A stretch of DNA of 6,757 nt from a bacterium (lineage in GTDB: Bacteria > Chloroflexota > Dormibacteria > UBA8260 > Bog-877), in assembly GCA_021791345.1 (NCBI GenBank), contig JAJYWT010000042.1, positions 1 to 6,757 of the forward strand, given 5' to 3'. How positions within the stretch are numbered: the stretch's first letter is position 1; each line of letters begins with the position of its first letter. Both the position numbers and the translations under genes were made by a program. Below the pieces are notes generated by a model, which searched no databases, was not told where the DNA came from, and worked only from the letters and a program-made list of their open reading frames with translations. This document shows positions 1 through 6,752 of this stretch, piece after piece.

Positions 1-717
1 GAGGACGTGCCTCTGGTCATTCCGGAGGTGAATCCCGGCCACCTGGGAGCAATCCCGCGACAGCGCGAGCGGCGGGGCTTTGCCAAGGGCATGCTGGTCA
101 CCAATCCCAACTGCTCGACCGTCGGCCTGGCCCTGGTGCTCAAGCCTCTAGCCGATGCCTTCGGGGTGACCGCGGTCCAGGTGGTGACCATGCAGGCGAT
201 CTCGGGCGCGGGCCTCGACGGCGTCTCCGCCTTCGCCATCCAGGACAACCTCATCCCCTACATCTCGGGAGAGGAGGAGAAGCTGGAAGCCGAGACCAAG
301 AAGATCCTCGGGGACTATGGCGCTTCGGGGTTCGCAGCCGCCGCCATCGCCGTCAGCGCCAGCTGCAACCGTGTGGCCGTGCGTGACGGCCATACGGAGT
401 CGATCTCGGTAGGCCTGTCACGGCCGGCGACCCACGCGCAGGTGCGCCGGGCGCTGGAGGGATTCCGGGGGGCGGTCGCAGACCTCCACCTGCCGTCCGC
501 ACCACCCTCGCCAATCCTGTTCCATGTCGACCCGGACCGGCCCCAGCCCCGTCTGGACCGGGATCTGGGGGATGGCATGGCGGTGGCCGTGGGGCGGCTC
601 CGCGAGTGCCCGGTGCTGGACTGGAAGTTCACGGTCCTGGTGCACAACATGGTCAGGGGCGCCGCCGGGGCAGCTCTGCTCAACGCCGAGCTGCTGGTGG
701 CTCAGGGCCTGCTCTAG
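1..717 (+). CDS. asd: Aspartate-semialdehyde dehydrogenase, archaeal/fungal type, 5'-truncated by window edge
   Basis: This enzyme reduces aspartyl phosphate to aspartate semialdehyde with NADPH, the branch-point step toward lysine/diaminopimelate, threonine and methionine, in the cytoplasm. The reading frame is open from base 1, so the start lies upstream; 238 residues are visible of a family length near 350, and the N-terminal NADP-binding part is missing. The visible part begins with an IPEVNP stretch. The active-site NPNCST motif follows (catalytic Cys codon at 112-114), then VTMQAISGAG and an IPYISGEEEK segment. An RDGHTES motif carries the catalytic His (codon 391-393). The C-terminal helix reads HNMVRGAAGAALLNAELL. 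The QAISGAG and GHTE forms match the archaeal/fungal subfamily rather than the E. coli type. The gene ends with TAG 13 bp from the convergent xth end. The family call is secure; the subfamily call is by motif recognition. Confidence 0.93.
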   Translation, partial: EDVPLVIPEVNPGHLGAIPRQRERRGFAKGMLVTNPNCSTVGLALVLKPLADAFGVTAVQVVTMQAISGAGLDGVSAFAIQDNLIPYISGEEEKLEAETKKILGDYGASGFAAAAIAVSASCNRVAVRDGHTESISVGLSRPATHAQVRRALEGFRGAVADLHLPSAPPSPILFHVDPDRPQPRLDRDLGDGMAVAVGRLRECPVLDWKFTVLVHNMVRGAAGAALLNAELLVAQGLL

Positions 718-730
718 GCGGGGCCGCCCG

Positions 731-1498
731 TCAGGACAGCTCGACCATGAGGGGGGCATGGTCGCTGGGGTGGGTGCCGGCCCGCTCCTCACGGTCCACC
801 CTCACCCCTCGCACCCGCTCGGCCACGCCAGGGCTGCCGAGGAGCAGGTCGATCCGCATCCCGAGCCCTCTTCTGAAAAACCCCTGGCGATAGTCCCAGT
901 ACGTGAATCCCGACGGCTGCGGGGCCACCTGGGAGAGGTCGACCAGGCCCTGGTCCAGGACCGCTTGGAGAGCGGCCCGCTCATCCGGGGTGACGTGTGT
1001 CGCCCCCTCGAACGCCTTGGGGTCGAAGACGTCCTGATCGGTGGGAGCCACGTTGAAGTCACCGCCGAGCAGGAGCTCCGAGTGGGTCAGGGAGTCGGCA
1101 ACCCGTCGGCTGAGCTCCCTCAGCCACTCGAGTTTGTACGTGAAGAACGGGTGCCCCACCTCGCGGCCGTTCGGACAGTAGACGCTGCCGATCCGGATCC
1201 CTCCACAGGTGGCCTCCAGATACCGTGGCTCCGCCTGGCCGGTGGGCGCCAACAGGGTGAGCCCGGGCGCCGGGTCCAACAGCCCGACCCTGGAGATGAC
1301 GGCCACCCCGTTCCAGCGGCCGTCGCCATGGTGGGCGGCCTCGTAGCCGAGCTGCTTGAACTTGGCCTTGGGGAAGCCCGAGTCGGCGAGCTTGGTCTCC
1401 TGGAGCAGCAGGACGTCCGGCCGGTTGGCCGTCAGCCACGAGATGACCCGGTCGAGCCGGGCGGTGAGCGAGTTCACGTTCCAGGTGGCTACCAGCAC
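731..1498 (-). CDS. xth: Exodeoxyribonuclease III (AP endonuclease, XthA/ExoA family)
   Basis: This is a Mg-dependent endonuclease/exonuclease/phosphatase-fold nuclease. The family cuts the backbone 5' of abasic sites and removes 3' blocking groups in base-excision repair. At 255 residues it is close to E. coli XthA (268). The catalytic set is complete: Asn7 in TWNVNS, Glu34 in LLQETKL, Tyr107 in VYCPNG, Asp147 and Asn149 in GGDFNV, Asp217 in RIDLLL, and the C-terminal Asp246-His247 pair in SDHAPL. The GTG start is supported by a strong purine-rich ribosome binding site 7 bases upstream and by the family-typical N-terminus MLVATWNVNS. It lies 40 bp downstream of the ABC exporter on the same strand, so co-transcription is likely. 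Its 3' end faces asd. Nothing is missing or broken. XthA versus ExoA subtype is not resolved by eye. Confidence 0.95.
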   Translation of the reverse strand: MLVATWNVNSLTARLDRVISWLTANRPDVLLLQETKLADSGFPKAKFKQLGYEAAHHGDGRWNGVAVISRVGLLDPAPGLTLLAPTGQAEPRYLEATCGGIRIGSVYCPNGREVGHPFFTYKLEWLRELSRRVADSLTHSELLLGGDFNVAPTDQDVFDPKAFEGATHVTPDERAALQAVLDQGLVDLSQVAPQPSGFTYWDYRQGFFRRGLGMRIDLLLGSPGVAERVRGVRVDREERAGTHPSDHAPLMVELS

Positions 1499-1505
1499 AA
1501 TCCAG

Positions 1506-1515
1506 CTCCCTCCCC
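1506..1515 (-). promoter_or_regulatory. Ribosome binding site of xth
   Basis: Read on the minus strand, this is GGGGAGGGAG, ending 7 bases before the GTG codon at 1498-1496. It fixes the non-ATG start of the nuclease gene and lies in the 40 bp gap after the exporter's stop codon, so xth can be translated independently even if it shares the exporter's transcript. Confidence 0.7.
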
Positions 1516-1538
1516 TGCGTCCGGCAAAGCCAGGCCGT

Positions 1539-3389
1539 TCAGCTCGCCGCGGCCACGTGTTCCCCCGCGAACTGCTCGAAGTAGAGCCGGGCGTACGCCC
1601 CCTCCTGGGCCAGCAGCTCCCGGTGAGTGCCTCGTTCGATGATCCTGCCGTGGTCCATCATCAGGATCTGATCAGCCGCCAGGATCGTGGACAGGCGGTG
1701 TGCGATCGCGATCGTGGTACGCCCATGCATGAGTCGCTCCAGCGCCGATTGAATCTCCCGCTCGCTGTGGGTGTCGAGCGCGCTGGTGGCCTCGTCCAGG
1801 ATCAGGATGCGGGGGTCCTTCAGGATGGCGCGTGCCAGCGCCACCCGCTGCTTCTCGCCGCCGCTGAGGCGGTAGCCGCGCTCTCCCGAGAGGGTGTCAT
1901 AGCCGTCGGGCAGCTCCATGATCCGATCGTGGATGGAGGCGGCCCGGGCGGCGGCGATGAGCTCCGCGTCGGTCGCGTCGTGCTTGCCCACCAGGAGGTT
2001 CTCCCGGATGGTGCCGTGGAACAGGAAGGTCTCCTGGGTCACCACCGCGATCGCGTCCCGGATGGTCTCCTGGGTGAGGTCCCTGAGGTCATGTCCGTCC
2101 AGGCGCACACTGCCCTGGTCGACGTCGTAGAGCCTGGCCGCCAGGTAGGTGAGGGTGCTCTTGCCGGCCCCGCTGTGCCCGACCAGGGCGACCAGCTGTC
2201 CCGGGTCGGCTCTGAAGCTGACCGAGTCGACCGCTGCCACGGGATTGCTCGGCTCGTACCGGAAGGTCACATGGTCGAACTCGATGGCGCCCCGGAGGCG
2301 CTCGGGGGGGATGCGGATGGCACCGGGACTGTCCTCGATCTCGACCTTCTCGTCCAGATACTGGAAGATGCGGTCGAAGAGCGCCAGCGCCCCCTGCAGT
2401 TCGACCTGGATGTTGAGCAGCTGCCCGATCGGGAAGAACAGCTGGGACTGAAAGGTGGTGAAGGCGACCAGGGTACCCACCGAGACCCCACCGCTGCGCC
2501 CGGCGTGCAGGAAGAGGCCGGCCACCAGGTAGACCAAAGCGGGCAGGATCGAGAAGAAGGTGGAGATGAACCCGAAGAACCAGCGCCCCACCATCTGCTG
2601 GCGGATCATCAGGTTGGTGAGGCGGCCGGTCTCGTCGACATAGCGCTTGTGGGTCACCTTCTCCCGCCCATAGACCTTGCTGAGCAGGATCCCGCTGACG
2701 GAAAGGGTCTCCTCCGCGATCGCGGAGAGATCGGCCAGGGTCGCCTGGGTGTCCGAGCTCACCTTGCGGCGGACCTCGCCGACTCGGGCGGTGACCAGTA
2801 GGAAGACCGGCATCATGACCACCGAGATCAGGGTCAGCTGCCAGCTCAGAACCGCCATCCCGGTCAGGGTGGCCGCGGTCCGAGTGAGGTTGGAGACGAT
2901 GCTGGTGGCGGTGTTGGTGATCACCGAGTCGACCCCGCCCACGTCGTTGGTGAGCCGCGACTGGATCTCGCCGGTCCGGGTGGCGGTGAAGAACCGCAGC
3001 GGGAGGCTCTGCAGGTGGGAGTAGAGGGCCACCCTCAGGTCCTGCATCATCCGCTGCCCGACGACCGCGTTGAGGTAGGTCTGCCAGACGCCGAGCCCGG
3101 TGCTGATCACCGGGGTGATCACCATGATGCCCACGAAGATCAGCAGCATCCTGGTCTTGTGCTCCAGGATCCCCTGGTCGATGATCAGCTTGAGCATCAC
3201 CGGGTTGACAATCCCGAGGCCGGCGACCACCACCAGGATCGTGAGCACCCCGATCACCTTCCAGCGATACGGGGCGAACAGTTTGAGGACCCTGAGCAGG
3301 GTGCTCCGGCTTATCGGCGGCGGCGGCGTCTGGGCTCCGTAGCCGCGCAGGATGCGGCCGGCGCCCCCGCCCCCCATGTGCATGCCCAT
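1539..3389 (-). CDS. ABC exporter half-transporter (permease fused to ATPase, multidrug/lipid type)
   Basis: A membrane exporter half-molecule that should work as a dimer, using ATP to move a hydrophobic compound out of the cytoplasm. At 616 residues it has the usual length. After a Gly/Met-rich head (MGMHMGGGG), hydrophobic segments lie near residues 45-67, 80-103, 157-180, 182-201, 270-294 and 303-325, giving six predicted membrane helices. The ATPase half shows an A-loop Tyr378, Walker A GHSGAGKST (404-412), Q-loop Gln452, signature LSGGE (508-512), Walker B ILILDE (528-533, catalytic Glu533), D-loop SALD and H-loop His564. All catalytic residues are intact, consistent with an active homodimer. 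ATGs at codons 1, 3 and 5 are all possible starts; a GAGGGG at 3403-3408 lies 13 bases before the first, which is rather far. It probably heads an operon with xth. The substrate cannot be told from sequence; MsbA/LmrA-like drug or lipid export is the family default. Confidence 0.95.
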   Translation of the reverse strand: MGMHMGGGGAGRILRGYGAQTPPPPISRSTLLRVLKLFAPYRWKVIGVLTILVVVAGLGIVNPVMLKLIIDQGILEHKTRMLLIFVGIMVITPVISTGLGVWQTYLNAVVGQRMMQDLRVALYSHLQSLPLRFFTATRTGEIQSRLTNDVGGVDSVITNTATSIVSNLTRTAATLTGMAVLSWQLTLISVVMMPVFLLVTARVGEVRRKVSSDTQATLADLSAIAEETLSVSGILLSKVYGREKVTHKRYVDETGRLTNLMIRQQMVGRWFFGFISTFFSILPALVYLVAGLFLHAGRSGGVSVGTLVAFTTFQSQLFFPIGQLLNIQVELQGALALFDRIFQYLDEKVEIEDSPGAIRIPPERLRGAIEFDHVTFRYEPSNPVAAVDSVSFRADPGQLVALVGHSGAGKSTLTYLAARLYDVDQGSVRLDGHDLRDLTQETIRDAIAVVTQETFLFHGTIRENLLVGKHDATDAELIAAARAASIHDRIMELPDGYDTLSGERGYRLSGGEKQRVALARAILKDPRILILDEATSALDTHSEREIQSALERLMHGRTTIAIAHRLSTILAADQILMMDHGRIIERGTHRELLAQEGAYARLYFEQFAGEHVAAAS

Positions 3390-3469
3390 GAAGCGGATGT
3401 TTCCCCTCGGCGGTTGGACGAAACGCGGATCACCAAGCCCGGCCCCGCCATCGGGAGCCGTGCGTCTCG

Positions 3470-3475
3470 ATCTTA
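3470..3475 (-). promoter_or_regulatory. Candidate -10 element for the ABC exporter-xth unit (TAAGAT)
   Basis: On the minus strand this reads TAAGAT, a fair -10 match in an otherwise GC-rich gap. The -35 position carries only a 3-of-6 match. It would give an untranslated leader of about 70-75 bases before the exporter's first ATG. Confidence 0.22.
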
Positions 3476-3508
3476 AGTGAAGGCTGCCGCCATCCCCACG
3501 GGCTCACG

Positions 3509-3514
3509 TACACT
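3509..3514 (+). promoter_or_regulatory. Candidate -10 element for ppdK (TACACT)
   Basis: TACACT keeps the TAnnnT core of housekeeping -10 boxes and lies where transcription would begin near 3521, leaving a leader of about 27 bases that contains the ribosome binding site. No convincing -35 hexamer is present 16-18 bp upstream, which is common in high-GC bacteria but weakens the call. Confidence 0.3.
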
Positions 3515-3532
3515 CGAAGTAGCGATCCAGGG

Positions 3533-3539
3533 AAGGAGG
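3533..3539 (+). promoter_or_regulatory. Ribosome binding site of ppdK
   Basis: AAGGAGG is a near-perfect Shine-Dalgarno sequence, 9 bases before the ATG at 3549. It decides the start: the frame is open back to a GTG at 3477 that directly follows an in-frame TAA, but that GTG has no such site, and the extra 24 residues it would add resemble no PPDK N-terminus I recognise. Confidence 0.85.
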
Positions 3540-3548
3540 CATCAGCCG

Positions 3549-6248
3549 ATGGCAAAGACCGCGGTCAAGACGAGTTCCCCGTCCACCAATCGGGCCGGCA
3601 TCAAATACGTCTACGACTTCGAGGAGGGGTCTGCCCAGATGCGCGACCTCCTGGGTGGCAAGGGCGCGGGGGTGGCGGAGATGACCCGCGCCGGGATGCC
3701 GGTGCCACCGGGCTTCACGATCACCACCAAGGCCTGTCTCGCCTACCTGGGTACCGGGGGGTTCCCCGATGGGATGCTCGACGAGGTCCGCGTCCACCTG
3801 AACGAGTTGGAACGTCGCACCGGCAAGCGCCTGGGCGATCCGGAGAATCCGCTGCTGGTCTCGGTCAGGTCGGGGGCGGCCTTCTCAATGCCGGGCATGA
3901 TGGACACCGTCCTCAACCTGGGGTTGAACGAGACCACCCTGCAGGGGCTGGCGCGCCGCACCAACGACGAGCGCTTTGCGCTCGACGCCTACCGGCGCTT
4001 CATCCAGATGTATGGACGAATCGTATTGGGGTTGGACGCCGAGCTCTTCGACCGCGAGCTCGAGGCGGCCAAGCGTGCTGCCAAGGCCACGAGTGACGCG
4101 GAGCTGCAACCGGCAGCGCTCAAGAAGCTGGCGCTGAAATTCCGCCGGACCGTCGAAGAGCACACCGGAGAACCGTTCCCCCAGGATCCGTGGGACCAGC
4201 TGACCAAGGCGATTGCCGCGGTGTTCGACTCCTGGAACGGCAAGCGCGCGATCGCCTACCGCGAGTTCAATAACATTCCCCACACCCTGGGGACCGCGGT
4301 CAACGTGCAGGCGATGGTGTTCGGCAACATGGGTGACGATTCTGGCACCGGCGTAGCCTTCACCCGTGACCCCGCGACCGGGGAACACCGCCTCTTTGGG
4401 GAGTACCTGCTCAATGCCCAGGGGGAGGACGTGGTCGCGGGAATCCGCACACCTCAACCCATAGCCACCCTGGAGAGGGCGCTGCCGGAGGTGTATGCGG
4501 ACTTCGCCAAGATCGCGGAGCGGCTGGAGCACCATTACCGCGACGTTCAGGACATGGAGTTCACCATTGAGCGGGGCCGGCTCTACATGCTCCAGACCAG
4601 GACCGCCAAGCGGACGGCGGCCGCGGCGGTCAAGATCGCCGTCGACATGGTTGGGGAGGGGCTGATCACCAAGGAGGAGGCGCTCCGCCGGGTGGAGCCG
4701 GAGCAGGTGGACCACCTGCTCCACCGTGCCATCGACCCCAATGCGAAGGTGAAGGTGCTCGCGACCGGGCTCGCGGCTTCCCCTGGCGCCGCGACCGGCG
4801 CGGCGGTCTTCGACGCCGACCGTGCGGAGCAGATGGCCGCGCAGGGAAAGCAGGTGATCCTGGTGCGGATCGAGACCAACCCGGATGACGTGCATGGCAT
4901 GATCGCCGCCGAGGGGGTGCTCACCTCCCGGGGCGGGCGCACGTCGCACGCGGCGGTGGTGGCGAGGGGAATGGGAAAGCCCTGTGTCGCGGGGACCGAG
5001 GACCTGAAGGTGGATCTCGTCAAGCGGCGCTTCGAGGCTGGCGGCGTGGTGGTGAAGGAGGGGGATGTCTTCACCATCGACGGCACCACCGGCCGGGTGA
5101 TCGAGGGGGCGGTCCCCACGGTGGAGGCTGGGGTCTCGGGGGACCTGGAGCGGCTGCTCACCATGGCCGATCAGGTGCGGCGGCTGCGGGTTTATGCCAA
5201 CGCCGATACCCCGGAGGACGCCCGCCGGGCCCGTGAGTTCGGCGCCCAGGGGATCGGCCTCTGCCGCACCGAGCACATGTTCATGCAGCAGGATCGGCTG
5301 CCCCACGTCCAGCGCATGATCCTGGCCCAGGAGGTGGGGGAGCGCAGGGCGGCGCTGGCGGAGCTGCTGCCATTCCAGCGCAGCGACTTCCTGGGCATCC
5401 TGGAGGCGATGCATGGCCTGCCCGTGATCATTCGTCTGATCGACCCGCCGCTGCATGAGTTCCTCCCGGATCACGACCAGCTGCTGGTCGAGGTGACCCG
5501 GCTGCGGGATCAGAAGAAGTCAGGCAAGAAGCTGGAACGGGCCGAGCGGATGCTGCGGGCGGTGGAGGAGTTGCGCGAACAGAATCCCATGCTGGGATTG
5601 CGCGGCTGCCGGCTCGGACTGTTGTTCCCGGAGATCATCGAGATGCAGGTGCGCGCCATCGCCGAGGCGACCGCGGAGTTGCGCAAGCGTCGCAAGAAGG
5701 CGGTCCCGGAGATCATGGTTCCCCTGGTGGGGCACGCGGAGGAGCTGCGCCGCTCGCGCCTGACCATCGAGGGGACCCTGAAGCTGGTGGCCCGCGAGCA
5801 GGGCGTGCGCTTCGACATCAAGGTCGGCACCATGATCGAGGTTCCGCGCGCCGCGCTGACCGCGGGGGCCATCGCGGAGCACGCGCAGTTCTTCTCCTTC
5901 GGCACCAACGACCTGACCCAGATGACCTACGGCGTGTCGCGCGATGACGCCGAGGGCAAGTTCCTCGGCCGTTATGTGAAGGACGGCATTCTGCCTGCCA
6001 ATCCCTTCGAGCATCTGGATGCCGACGGCGTTGGTCGCCTGATGGGCTATGCGGTCACCGAGGGGCGCCAGGCGCGAGCGGACTTGGAGGTGGGGATCTG
6101 CGGCGAGCATGGCGGTGACGCCCAGTCCATCGCCATCTGCGAGAGACTGGGCCTGGACTACGTGTCGTGCTCCCCCTTCCGGGTGCCGGGGGCACGCCTG
6201 GCCGCGGCCCAGGCGCGGCTGGCAACCGGGGAGGCCAGGGACGCCTGA
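3549..6248 (+). CDS. ppdK: Pyruvate, phosphate dikinase
   Basis: This enzyme interconverts pyruvate + ATP + Pi and PEP + AMP + PPi through a swinging phosphohistidine domain. In bacteria it serves gluconeogenesis or PPi-linked glycolysis in the cytosol. At 899 residues it is slightly longer than the usual 875-880, mostly through an N-terminal tail of about 18 residues. Order: ATP-grasp nucleotide-binding part (about 20-360) with GGKGAG (36-41), VSVRSGAAFSMPGMMDT (104-120) and GTGVAFTRDP. The central domain follows, with the phosphorylated His467 in GGRTSHAAVVARGMG and the neighbouring Thr465, the residue regulated in plant enzymes. The C-terminal PEP/pyruvate TIM barrel (about 530-895) carries Arg573 (GLCRTEH), Arg629 (RLIDPPLHEF), Glu764 (MIEVPRA), Asn787 (GTNDLTQ) and catalytic Cys851 (GICGEHGGD). 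All key residues are present. TSH plus the GICGEHGGD cysteine separate it from PEP synthase and PTS enzyme I. It is monocistronic by layout. No PPDK regulatory protein gene lies in the window. Confidence 0.97.
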   Translation: MAKTAVKTSSPSTNRAGIKYVYDFEEGSAQMRDLLGGKGAGVAEMTRAGMPVPPGFTITTKACLAYLGTGGFPDGMLDEVRVHLNELERRTGKRLGDPENPLLVSVRSGAAFSMPGMMDTVLNLGLNETTLQGLARRTNDERFALDAYRRFIQMYGRIVLGLDAELFDRELEAAKRAAKATSDAELQPAALKKLALKFRRTVEEHTGEPFPQDPWDQLTKAIAAVFDSWNGKRAIAYREFNNIPHTLGTAVNVQAMVFGNMGDDSGTGVAFTRDPATGEHRLFGEYLLNAQGEDVVAGIRTPQPIATLERALPEVYADFAKIAERLEHHYRDVQDMEFTIERGRLYMLQTRTAKRTAAAAVKIAVDMVGEGLITKEEALRRVEPEQVDHLLHRAIDPNAKVKVLATGLAASPGAATGAAVFDADRAEQMAAQGKQVILVRIETNPDDVHGMIAAEGVLTSRGGRTSHAAVVARGMGKPCVAGTEDLKVDLVKRRFEAGGVVVKEGDVFTIDGTTGRVIEGAVPTVEAGVSGDLERLLTMADQVRRLRVYANADTPEDARRAREFGAQGIGLCRTEHMFMQQDRLPHVQRMILAQEVGERRAALAELLPFQRSDFLGILEAMHGLPVIIRLIDPPLHEFLPDHDQLLVEVTRLRDQKKSGKKLERAERMLRAVEELREQNPMLGLRGCRLGLLFPEIIEMQVRAIAEATAELRKRRKKAVPEIMVPLVGHAEELRRSRLTIEGTLKLVAREQGVRFDIKVGTMIEVPRAALTAGAIAEHAQFFSFGTNDLTQMTYGVSRDDAEGKFLGRYVKDGILPANPFEHLDADGVGRLMGYAVTEGRQARADLEVGICGEHGGDAQSIAICERLGLDYVSCSPFRVPGARLAAAQARLATGEARDA

Positions 6249-6263
6249 TGGGTAAGGCCGGCC

Positions 6264-6752
6264 TCAGACCAGGTTGGTCGCCAGCGGCATCACCACCACC
6301 GGGCAGGCGACGGTGGTGGTGAGCCGGTGCACCCGGCGCCCGGTGACGAGCCCGGCCGCCCGGTTGGGCTGAGGCGGACCCAGCACCAGCAGCTGGGCGC
6401 CGACCGCAGCCTTGATCAGGGCGCTGGTGGTGCCACCCTTTATCACCATCGTCTTGATCTCGGGATGCGTCCCCAAAACCCGATGGATCAGGCGGTCGAG
6501 GTCCTCGCTGACCTCGCGGTGGACCTCCTCCGAAGACATCGGGGTGACTCCGGGCCTCGGAGATGGCCCCGGGCTGGGCAGCGGCGGGCGCCAGGCTGTG
6601 ACGGCGACCAGAGGCACCTGGCGGAGTTGGGCCTCGTGCCAGGCCCAGGTCAGCGCGGTGACCGAGCCGCTCTCCCTGCTGATCCCCACCACCACCGGAC
6701 GATCATCGCGCCCGGTGGGAGACCAGGCGGTGCTCCTGCCGCTTTCAGTCAT
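6264..6752 (-). CDS. Universal stress protein (UspA-like) domain protein with degenerate ATP motif
   Basis: This is a single Usp domain of 162 residues. The fold shows in VVVGIS (20-25) with ALTWAWHEAQ (33-42) after it, a VAVTAW strand (49-54), an acidic helix around 74-93, the LLVLGP strand (121-126) and the closing CPVVVM strand (150-155). Usp proteins are small cytosolic dimers linked to stress, dormancy or energy limitation, and many bind ATP. Here the binding signature is altered. In the G-2X-G-9X-G(S/T) motif Gly125 and Gly138 are kept, but the middle Gly is Gln128 and the final Ser/Thr is Arg139. The usual Asp after the first strand is Ser25. It therefore may not bind ATP. A Pro-rich loop (55-72) replaces the usual linker. 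The ATG at 6752 is only 5 bases from the window edge, so its ribosome binding site is unseen and the true start could lie beyond. The gene converges on ppdK with a 15 bp gap. Confidence 0.85.
   Translation of the reverse strand: MTESGRSTAWSPTGRDDRPVVVGISRESGSVTALTWAWHEAQLRQVPLVAVTAWRPPLPSPGPSPRPGVTPMSSEEVHREVSEDLDRLIHRVLGTHPEIKTMVIKGGTTSALIKAAVGAQLLVLGPPQPNRAAGLVTGRRVHRLTTTVACPVVVMPLATNLV

Larger units (their letters stand above)
3390..3548. promoter_or_regulatory. Divergent intergenic promoter region between the ABC exporter and ppdK
   Basis: This 159 bp gap is the only sizeable non-coding stretch and must carry the control signals of both flanking genes, which are read away from it. On the + strand a possible -10 box TACACT (3509-3514) lies about 35 bases before the ppdK start, with no good -35 match. 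On the - strand a possible -10 box TAAGAT (complement of 3470-3475) has only a weak TGGGGA at -35 distance (complement of 3493-3498). The boxes are about 33 bp apart and back to back. A short palindrome CTTAAG (3472-3477) overlaps the leftward box. I see no riboswitch-like or long inverted-repeat operator. The region's role is secure from gene orientation; the individual boxes are guesses. Confidence 0.5.

Noticed and set aside
706..740. Possible bidirectional terminator between asd and xth
   Set aside because: Only 4 bp stems can form (for example GGCG/CGCC at 717-728) and neither strand has a T-run, so an intrinsic terminator is not supported.
524..1642. A 372-codon plus-strand open frame across the asd end, xth and the exporter end
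   Set aside because: It runs through three real gene segments in a different frame or strand with no motif of its own.
1356..2801. A 481-codon open frame on the plus strand opposite the exporter and xth
   Set aside because: It spans two well-supported minus-strand genes and their gap, has low-complexity Gly/Asp/Val/Gln composition and no recognisable fold. It is a high-GC antisense artefact.
3477..3548. Upstream GTG extension of ppdK
   Set aside because: The ATG at 3549 has a near-perfect ribosome binding site at the right distance, and the extension covers the likely promoter and leader.
3885..5474. A 529-codon open frame on the minus strand opposite ppdK
   Set aside because: It lies wholly within ppdK, is rich in His/Arg/Leu/Gly as expected for the complement of GC-rich coding sequence, and shows no domain motif. 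It is a shadow of ppdK codon bias.
6231..6265. GAGGCC/GGCCTC inverted repeat between the ppdK end and the usp end as a terminator
   Set aside because: The stem is 6 bp with a 23-base loop and no T-run on either strand; such repeats are frequent by chance in GC-rich DNA.
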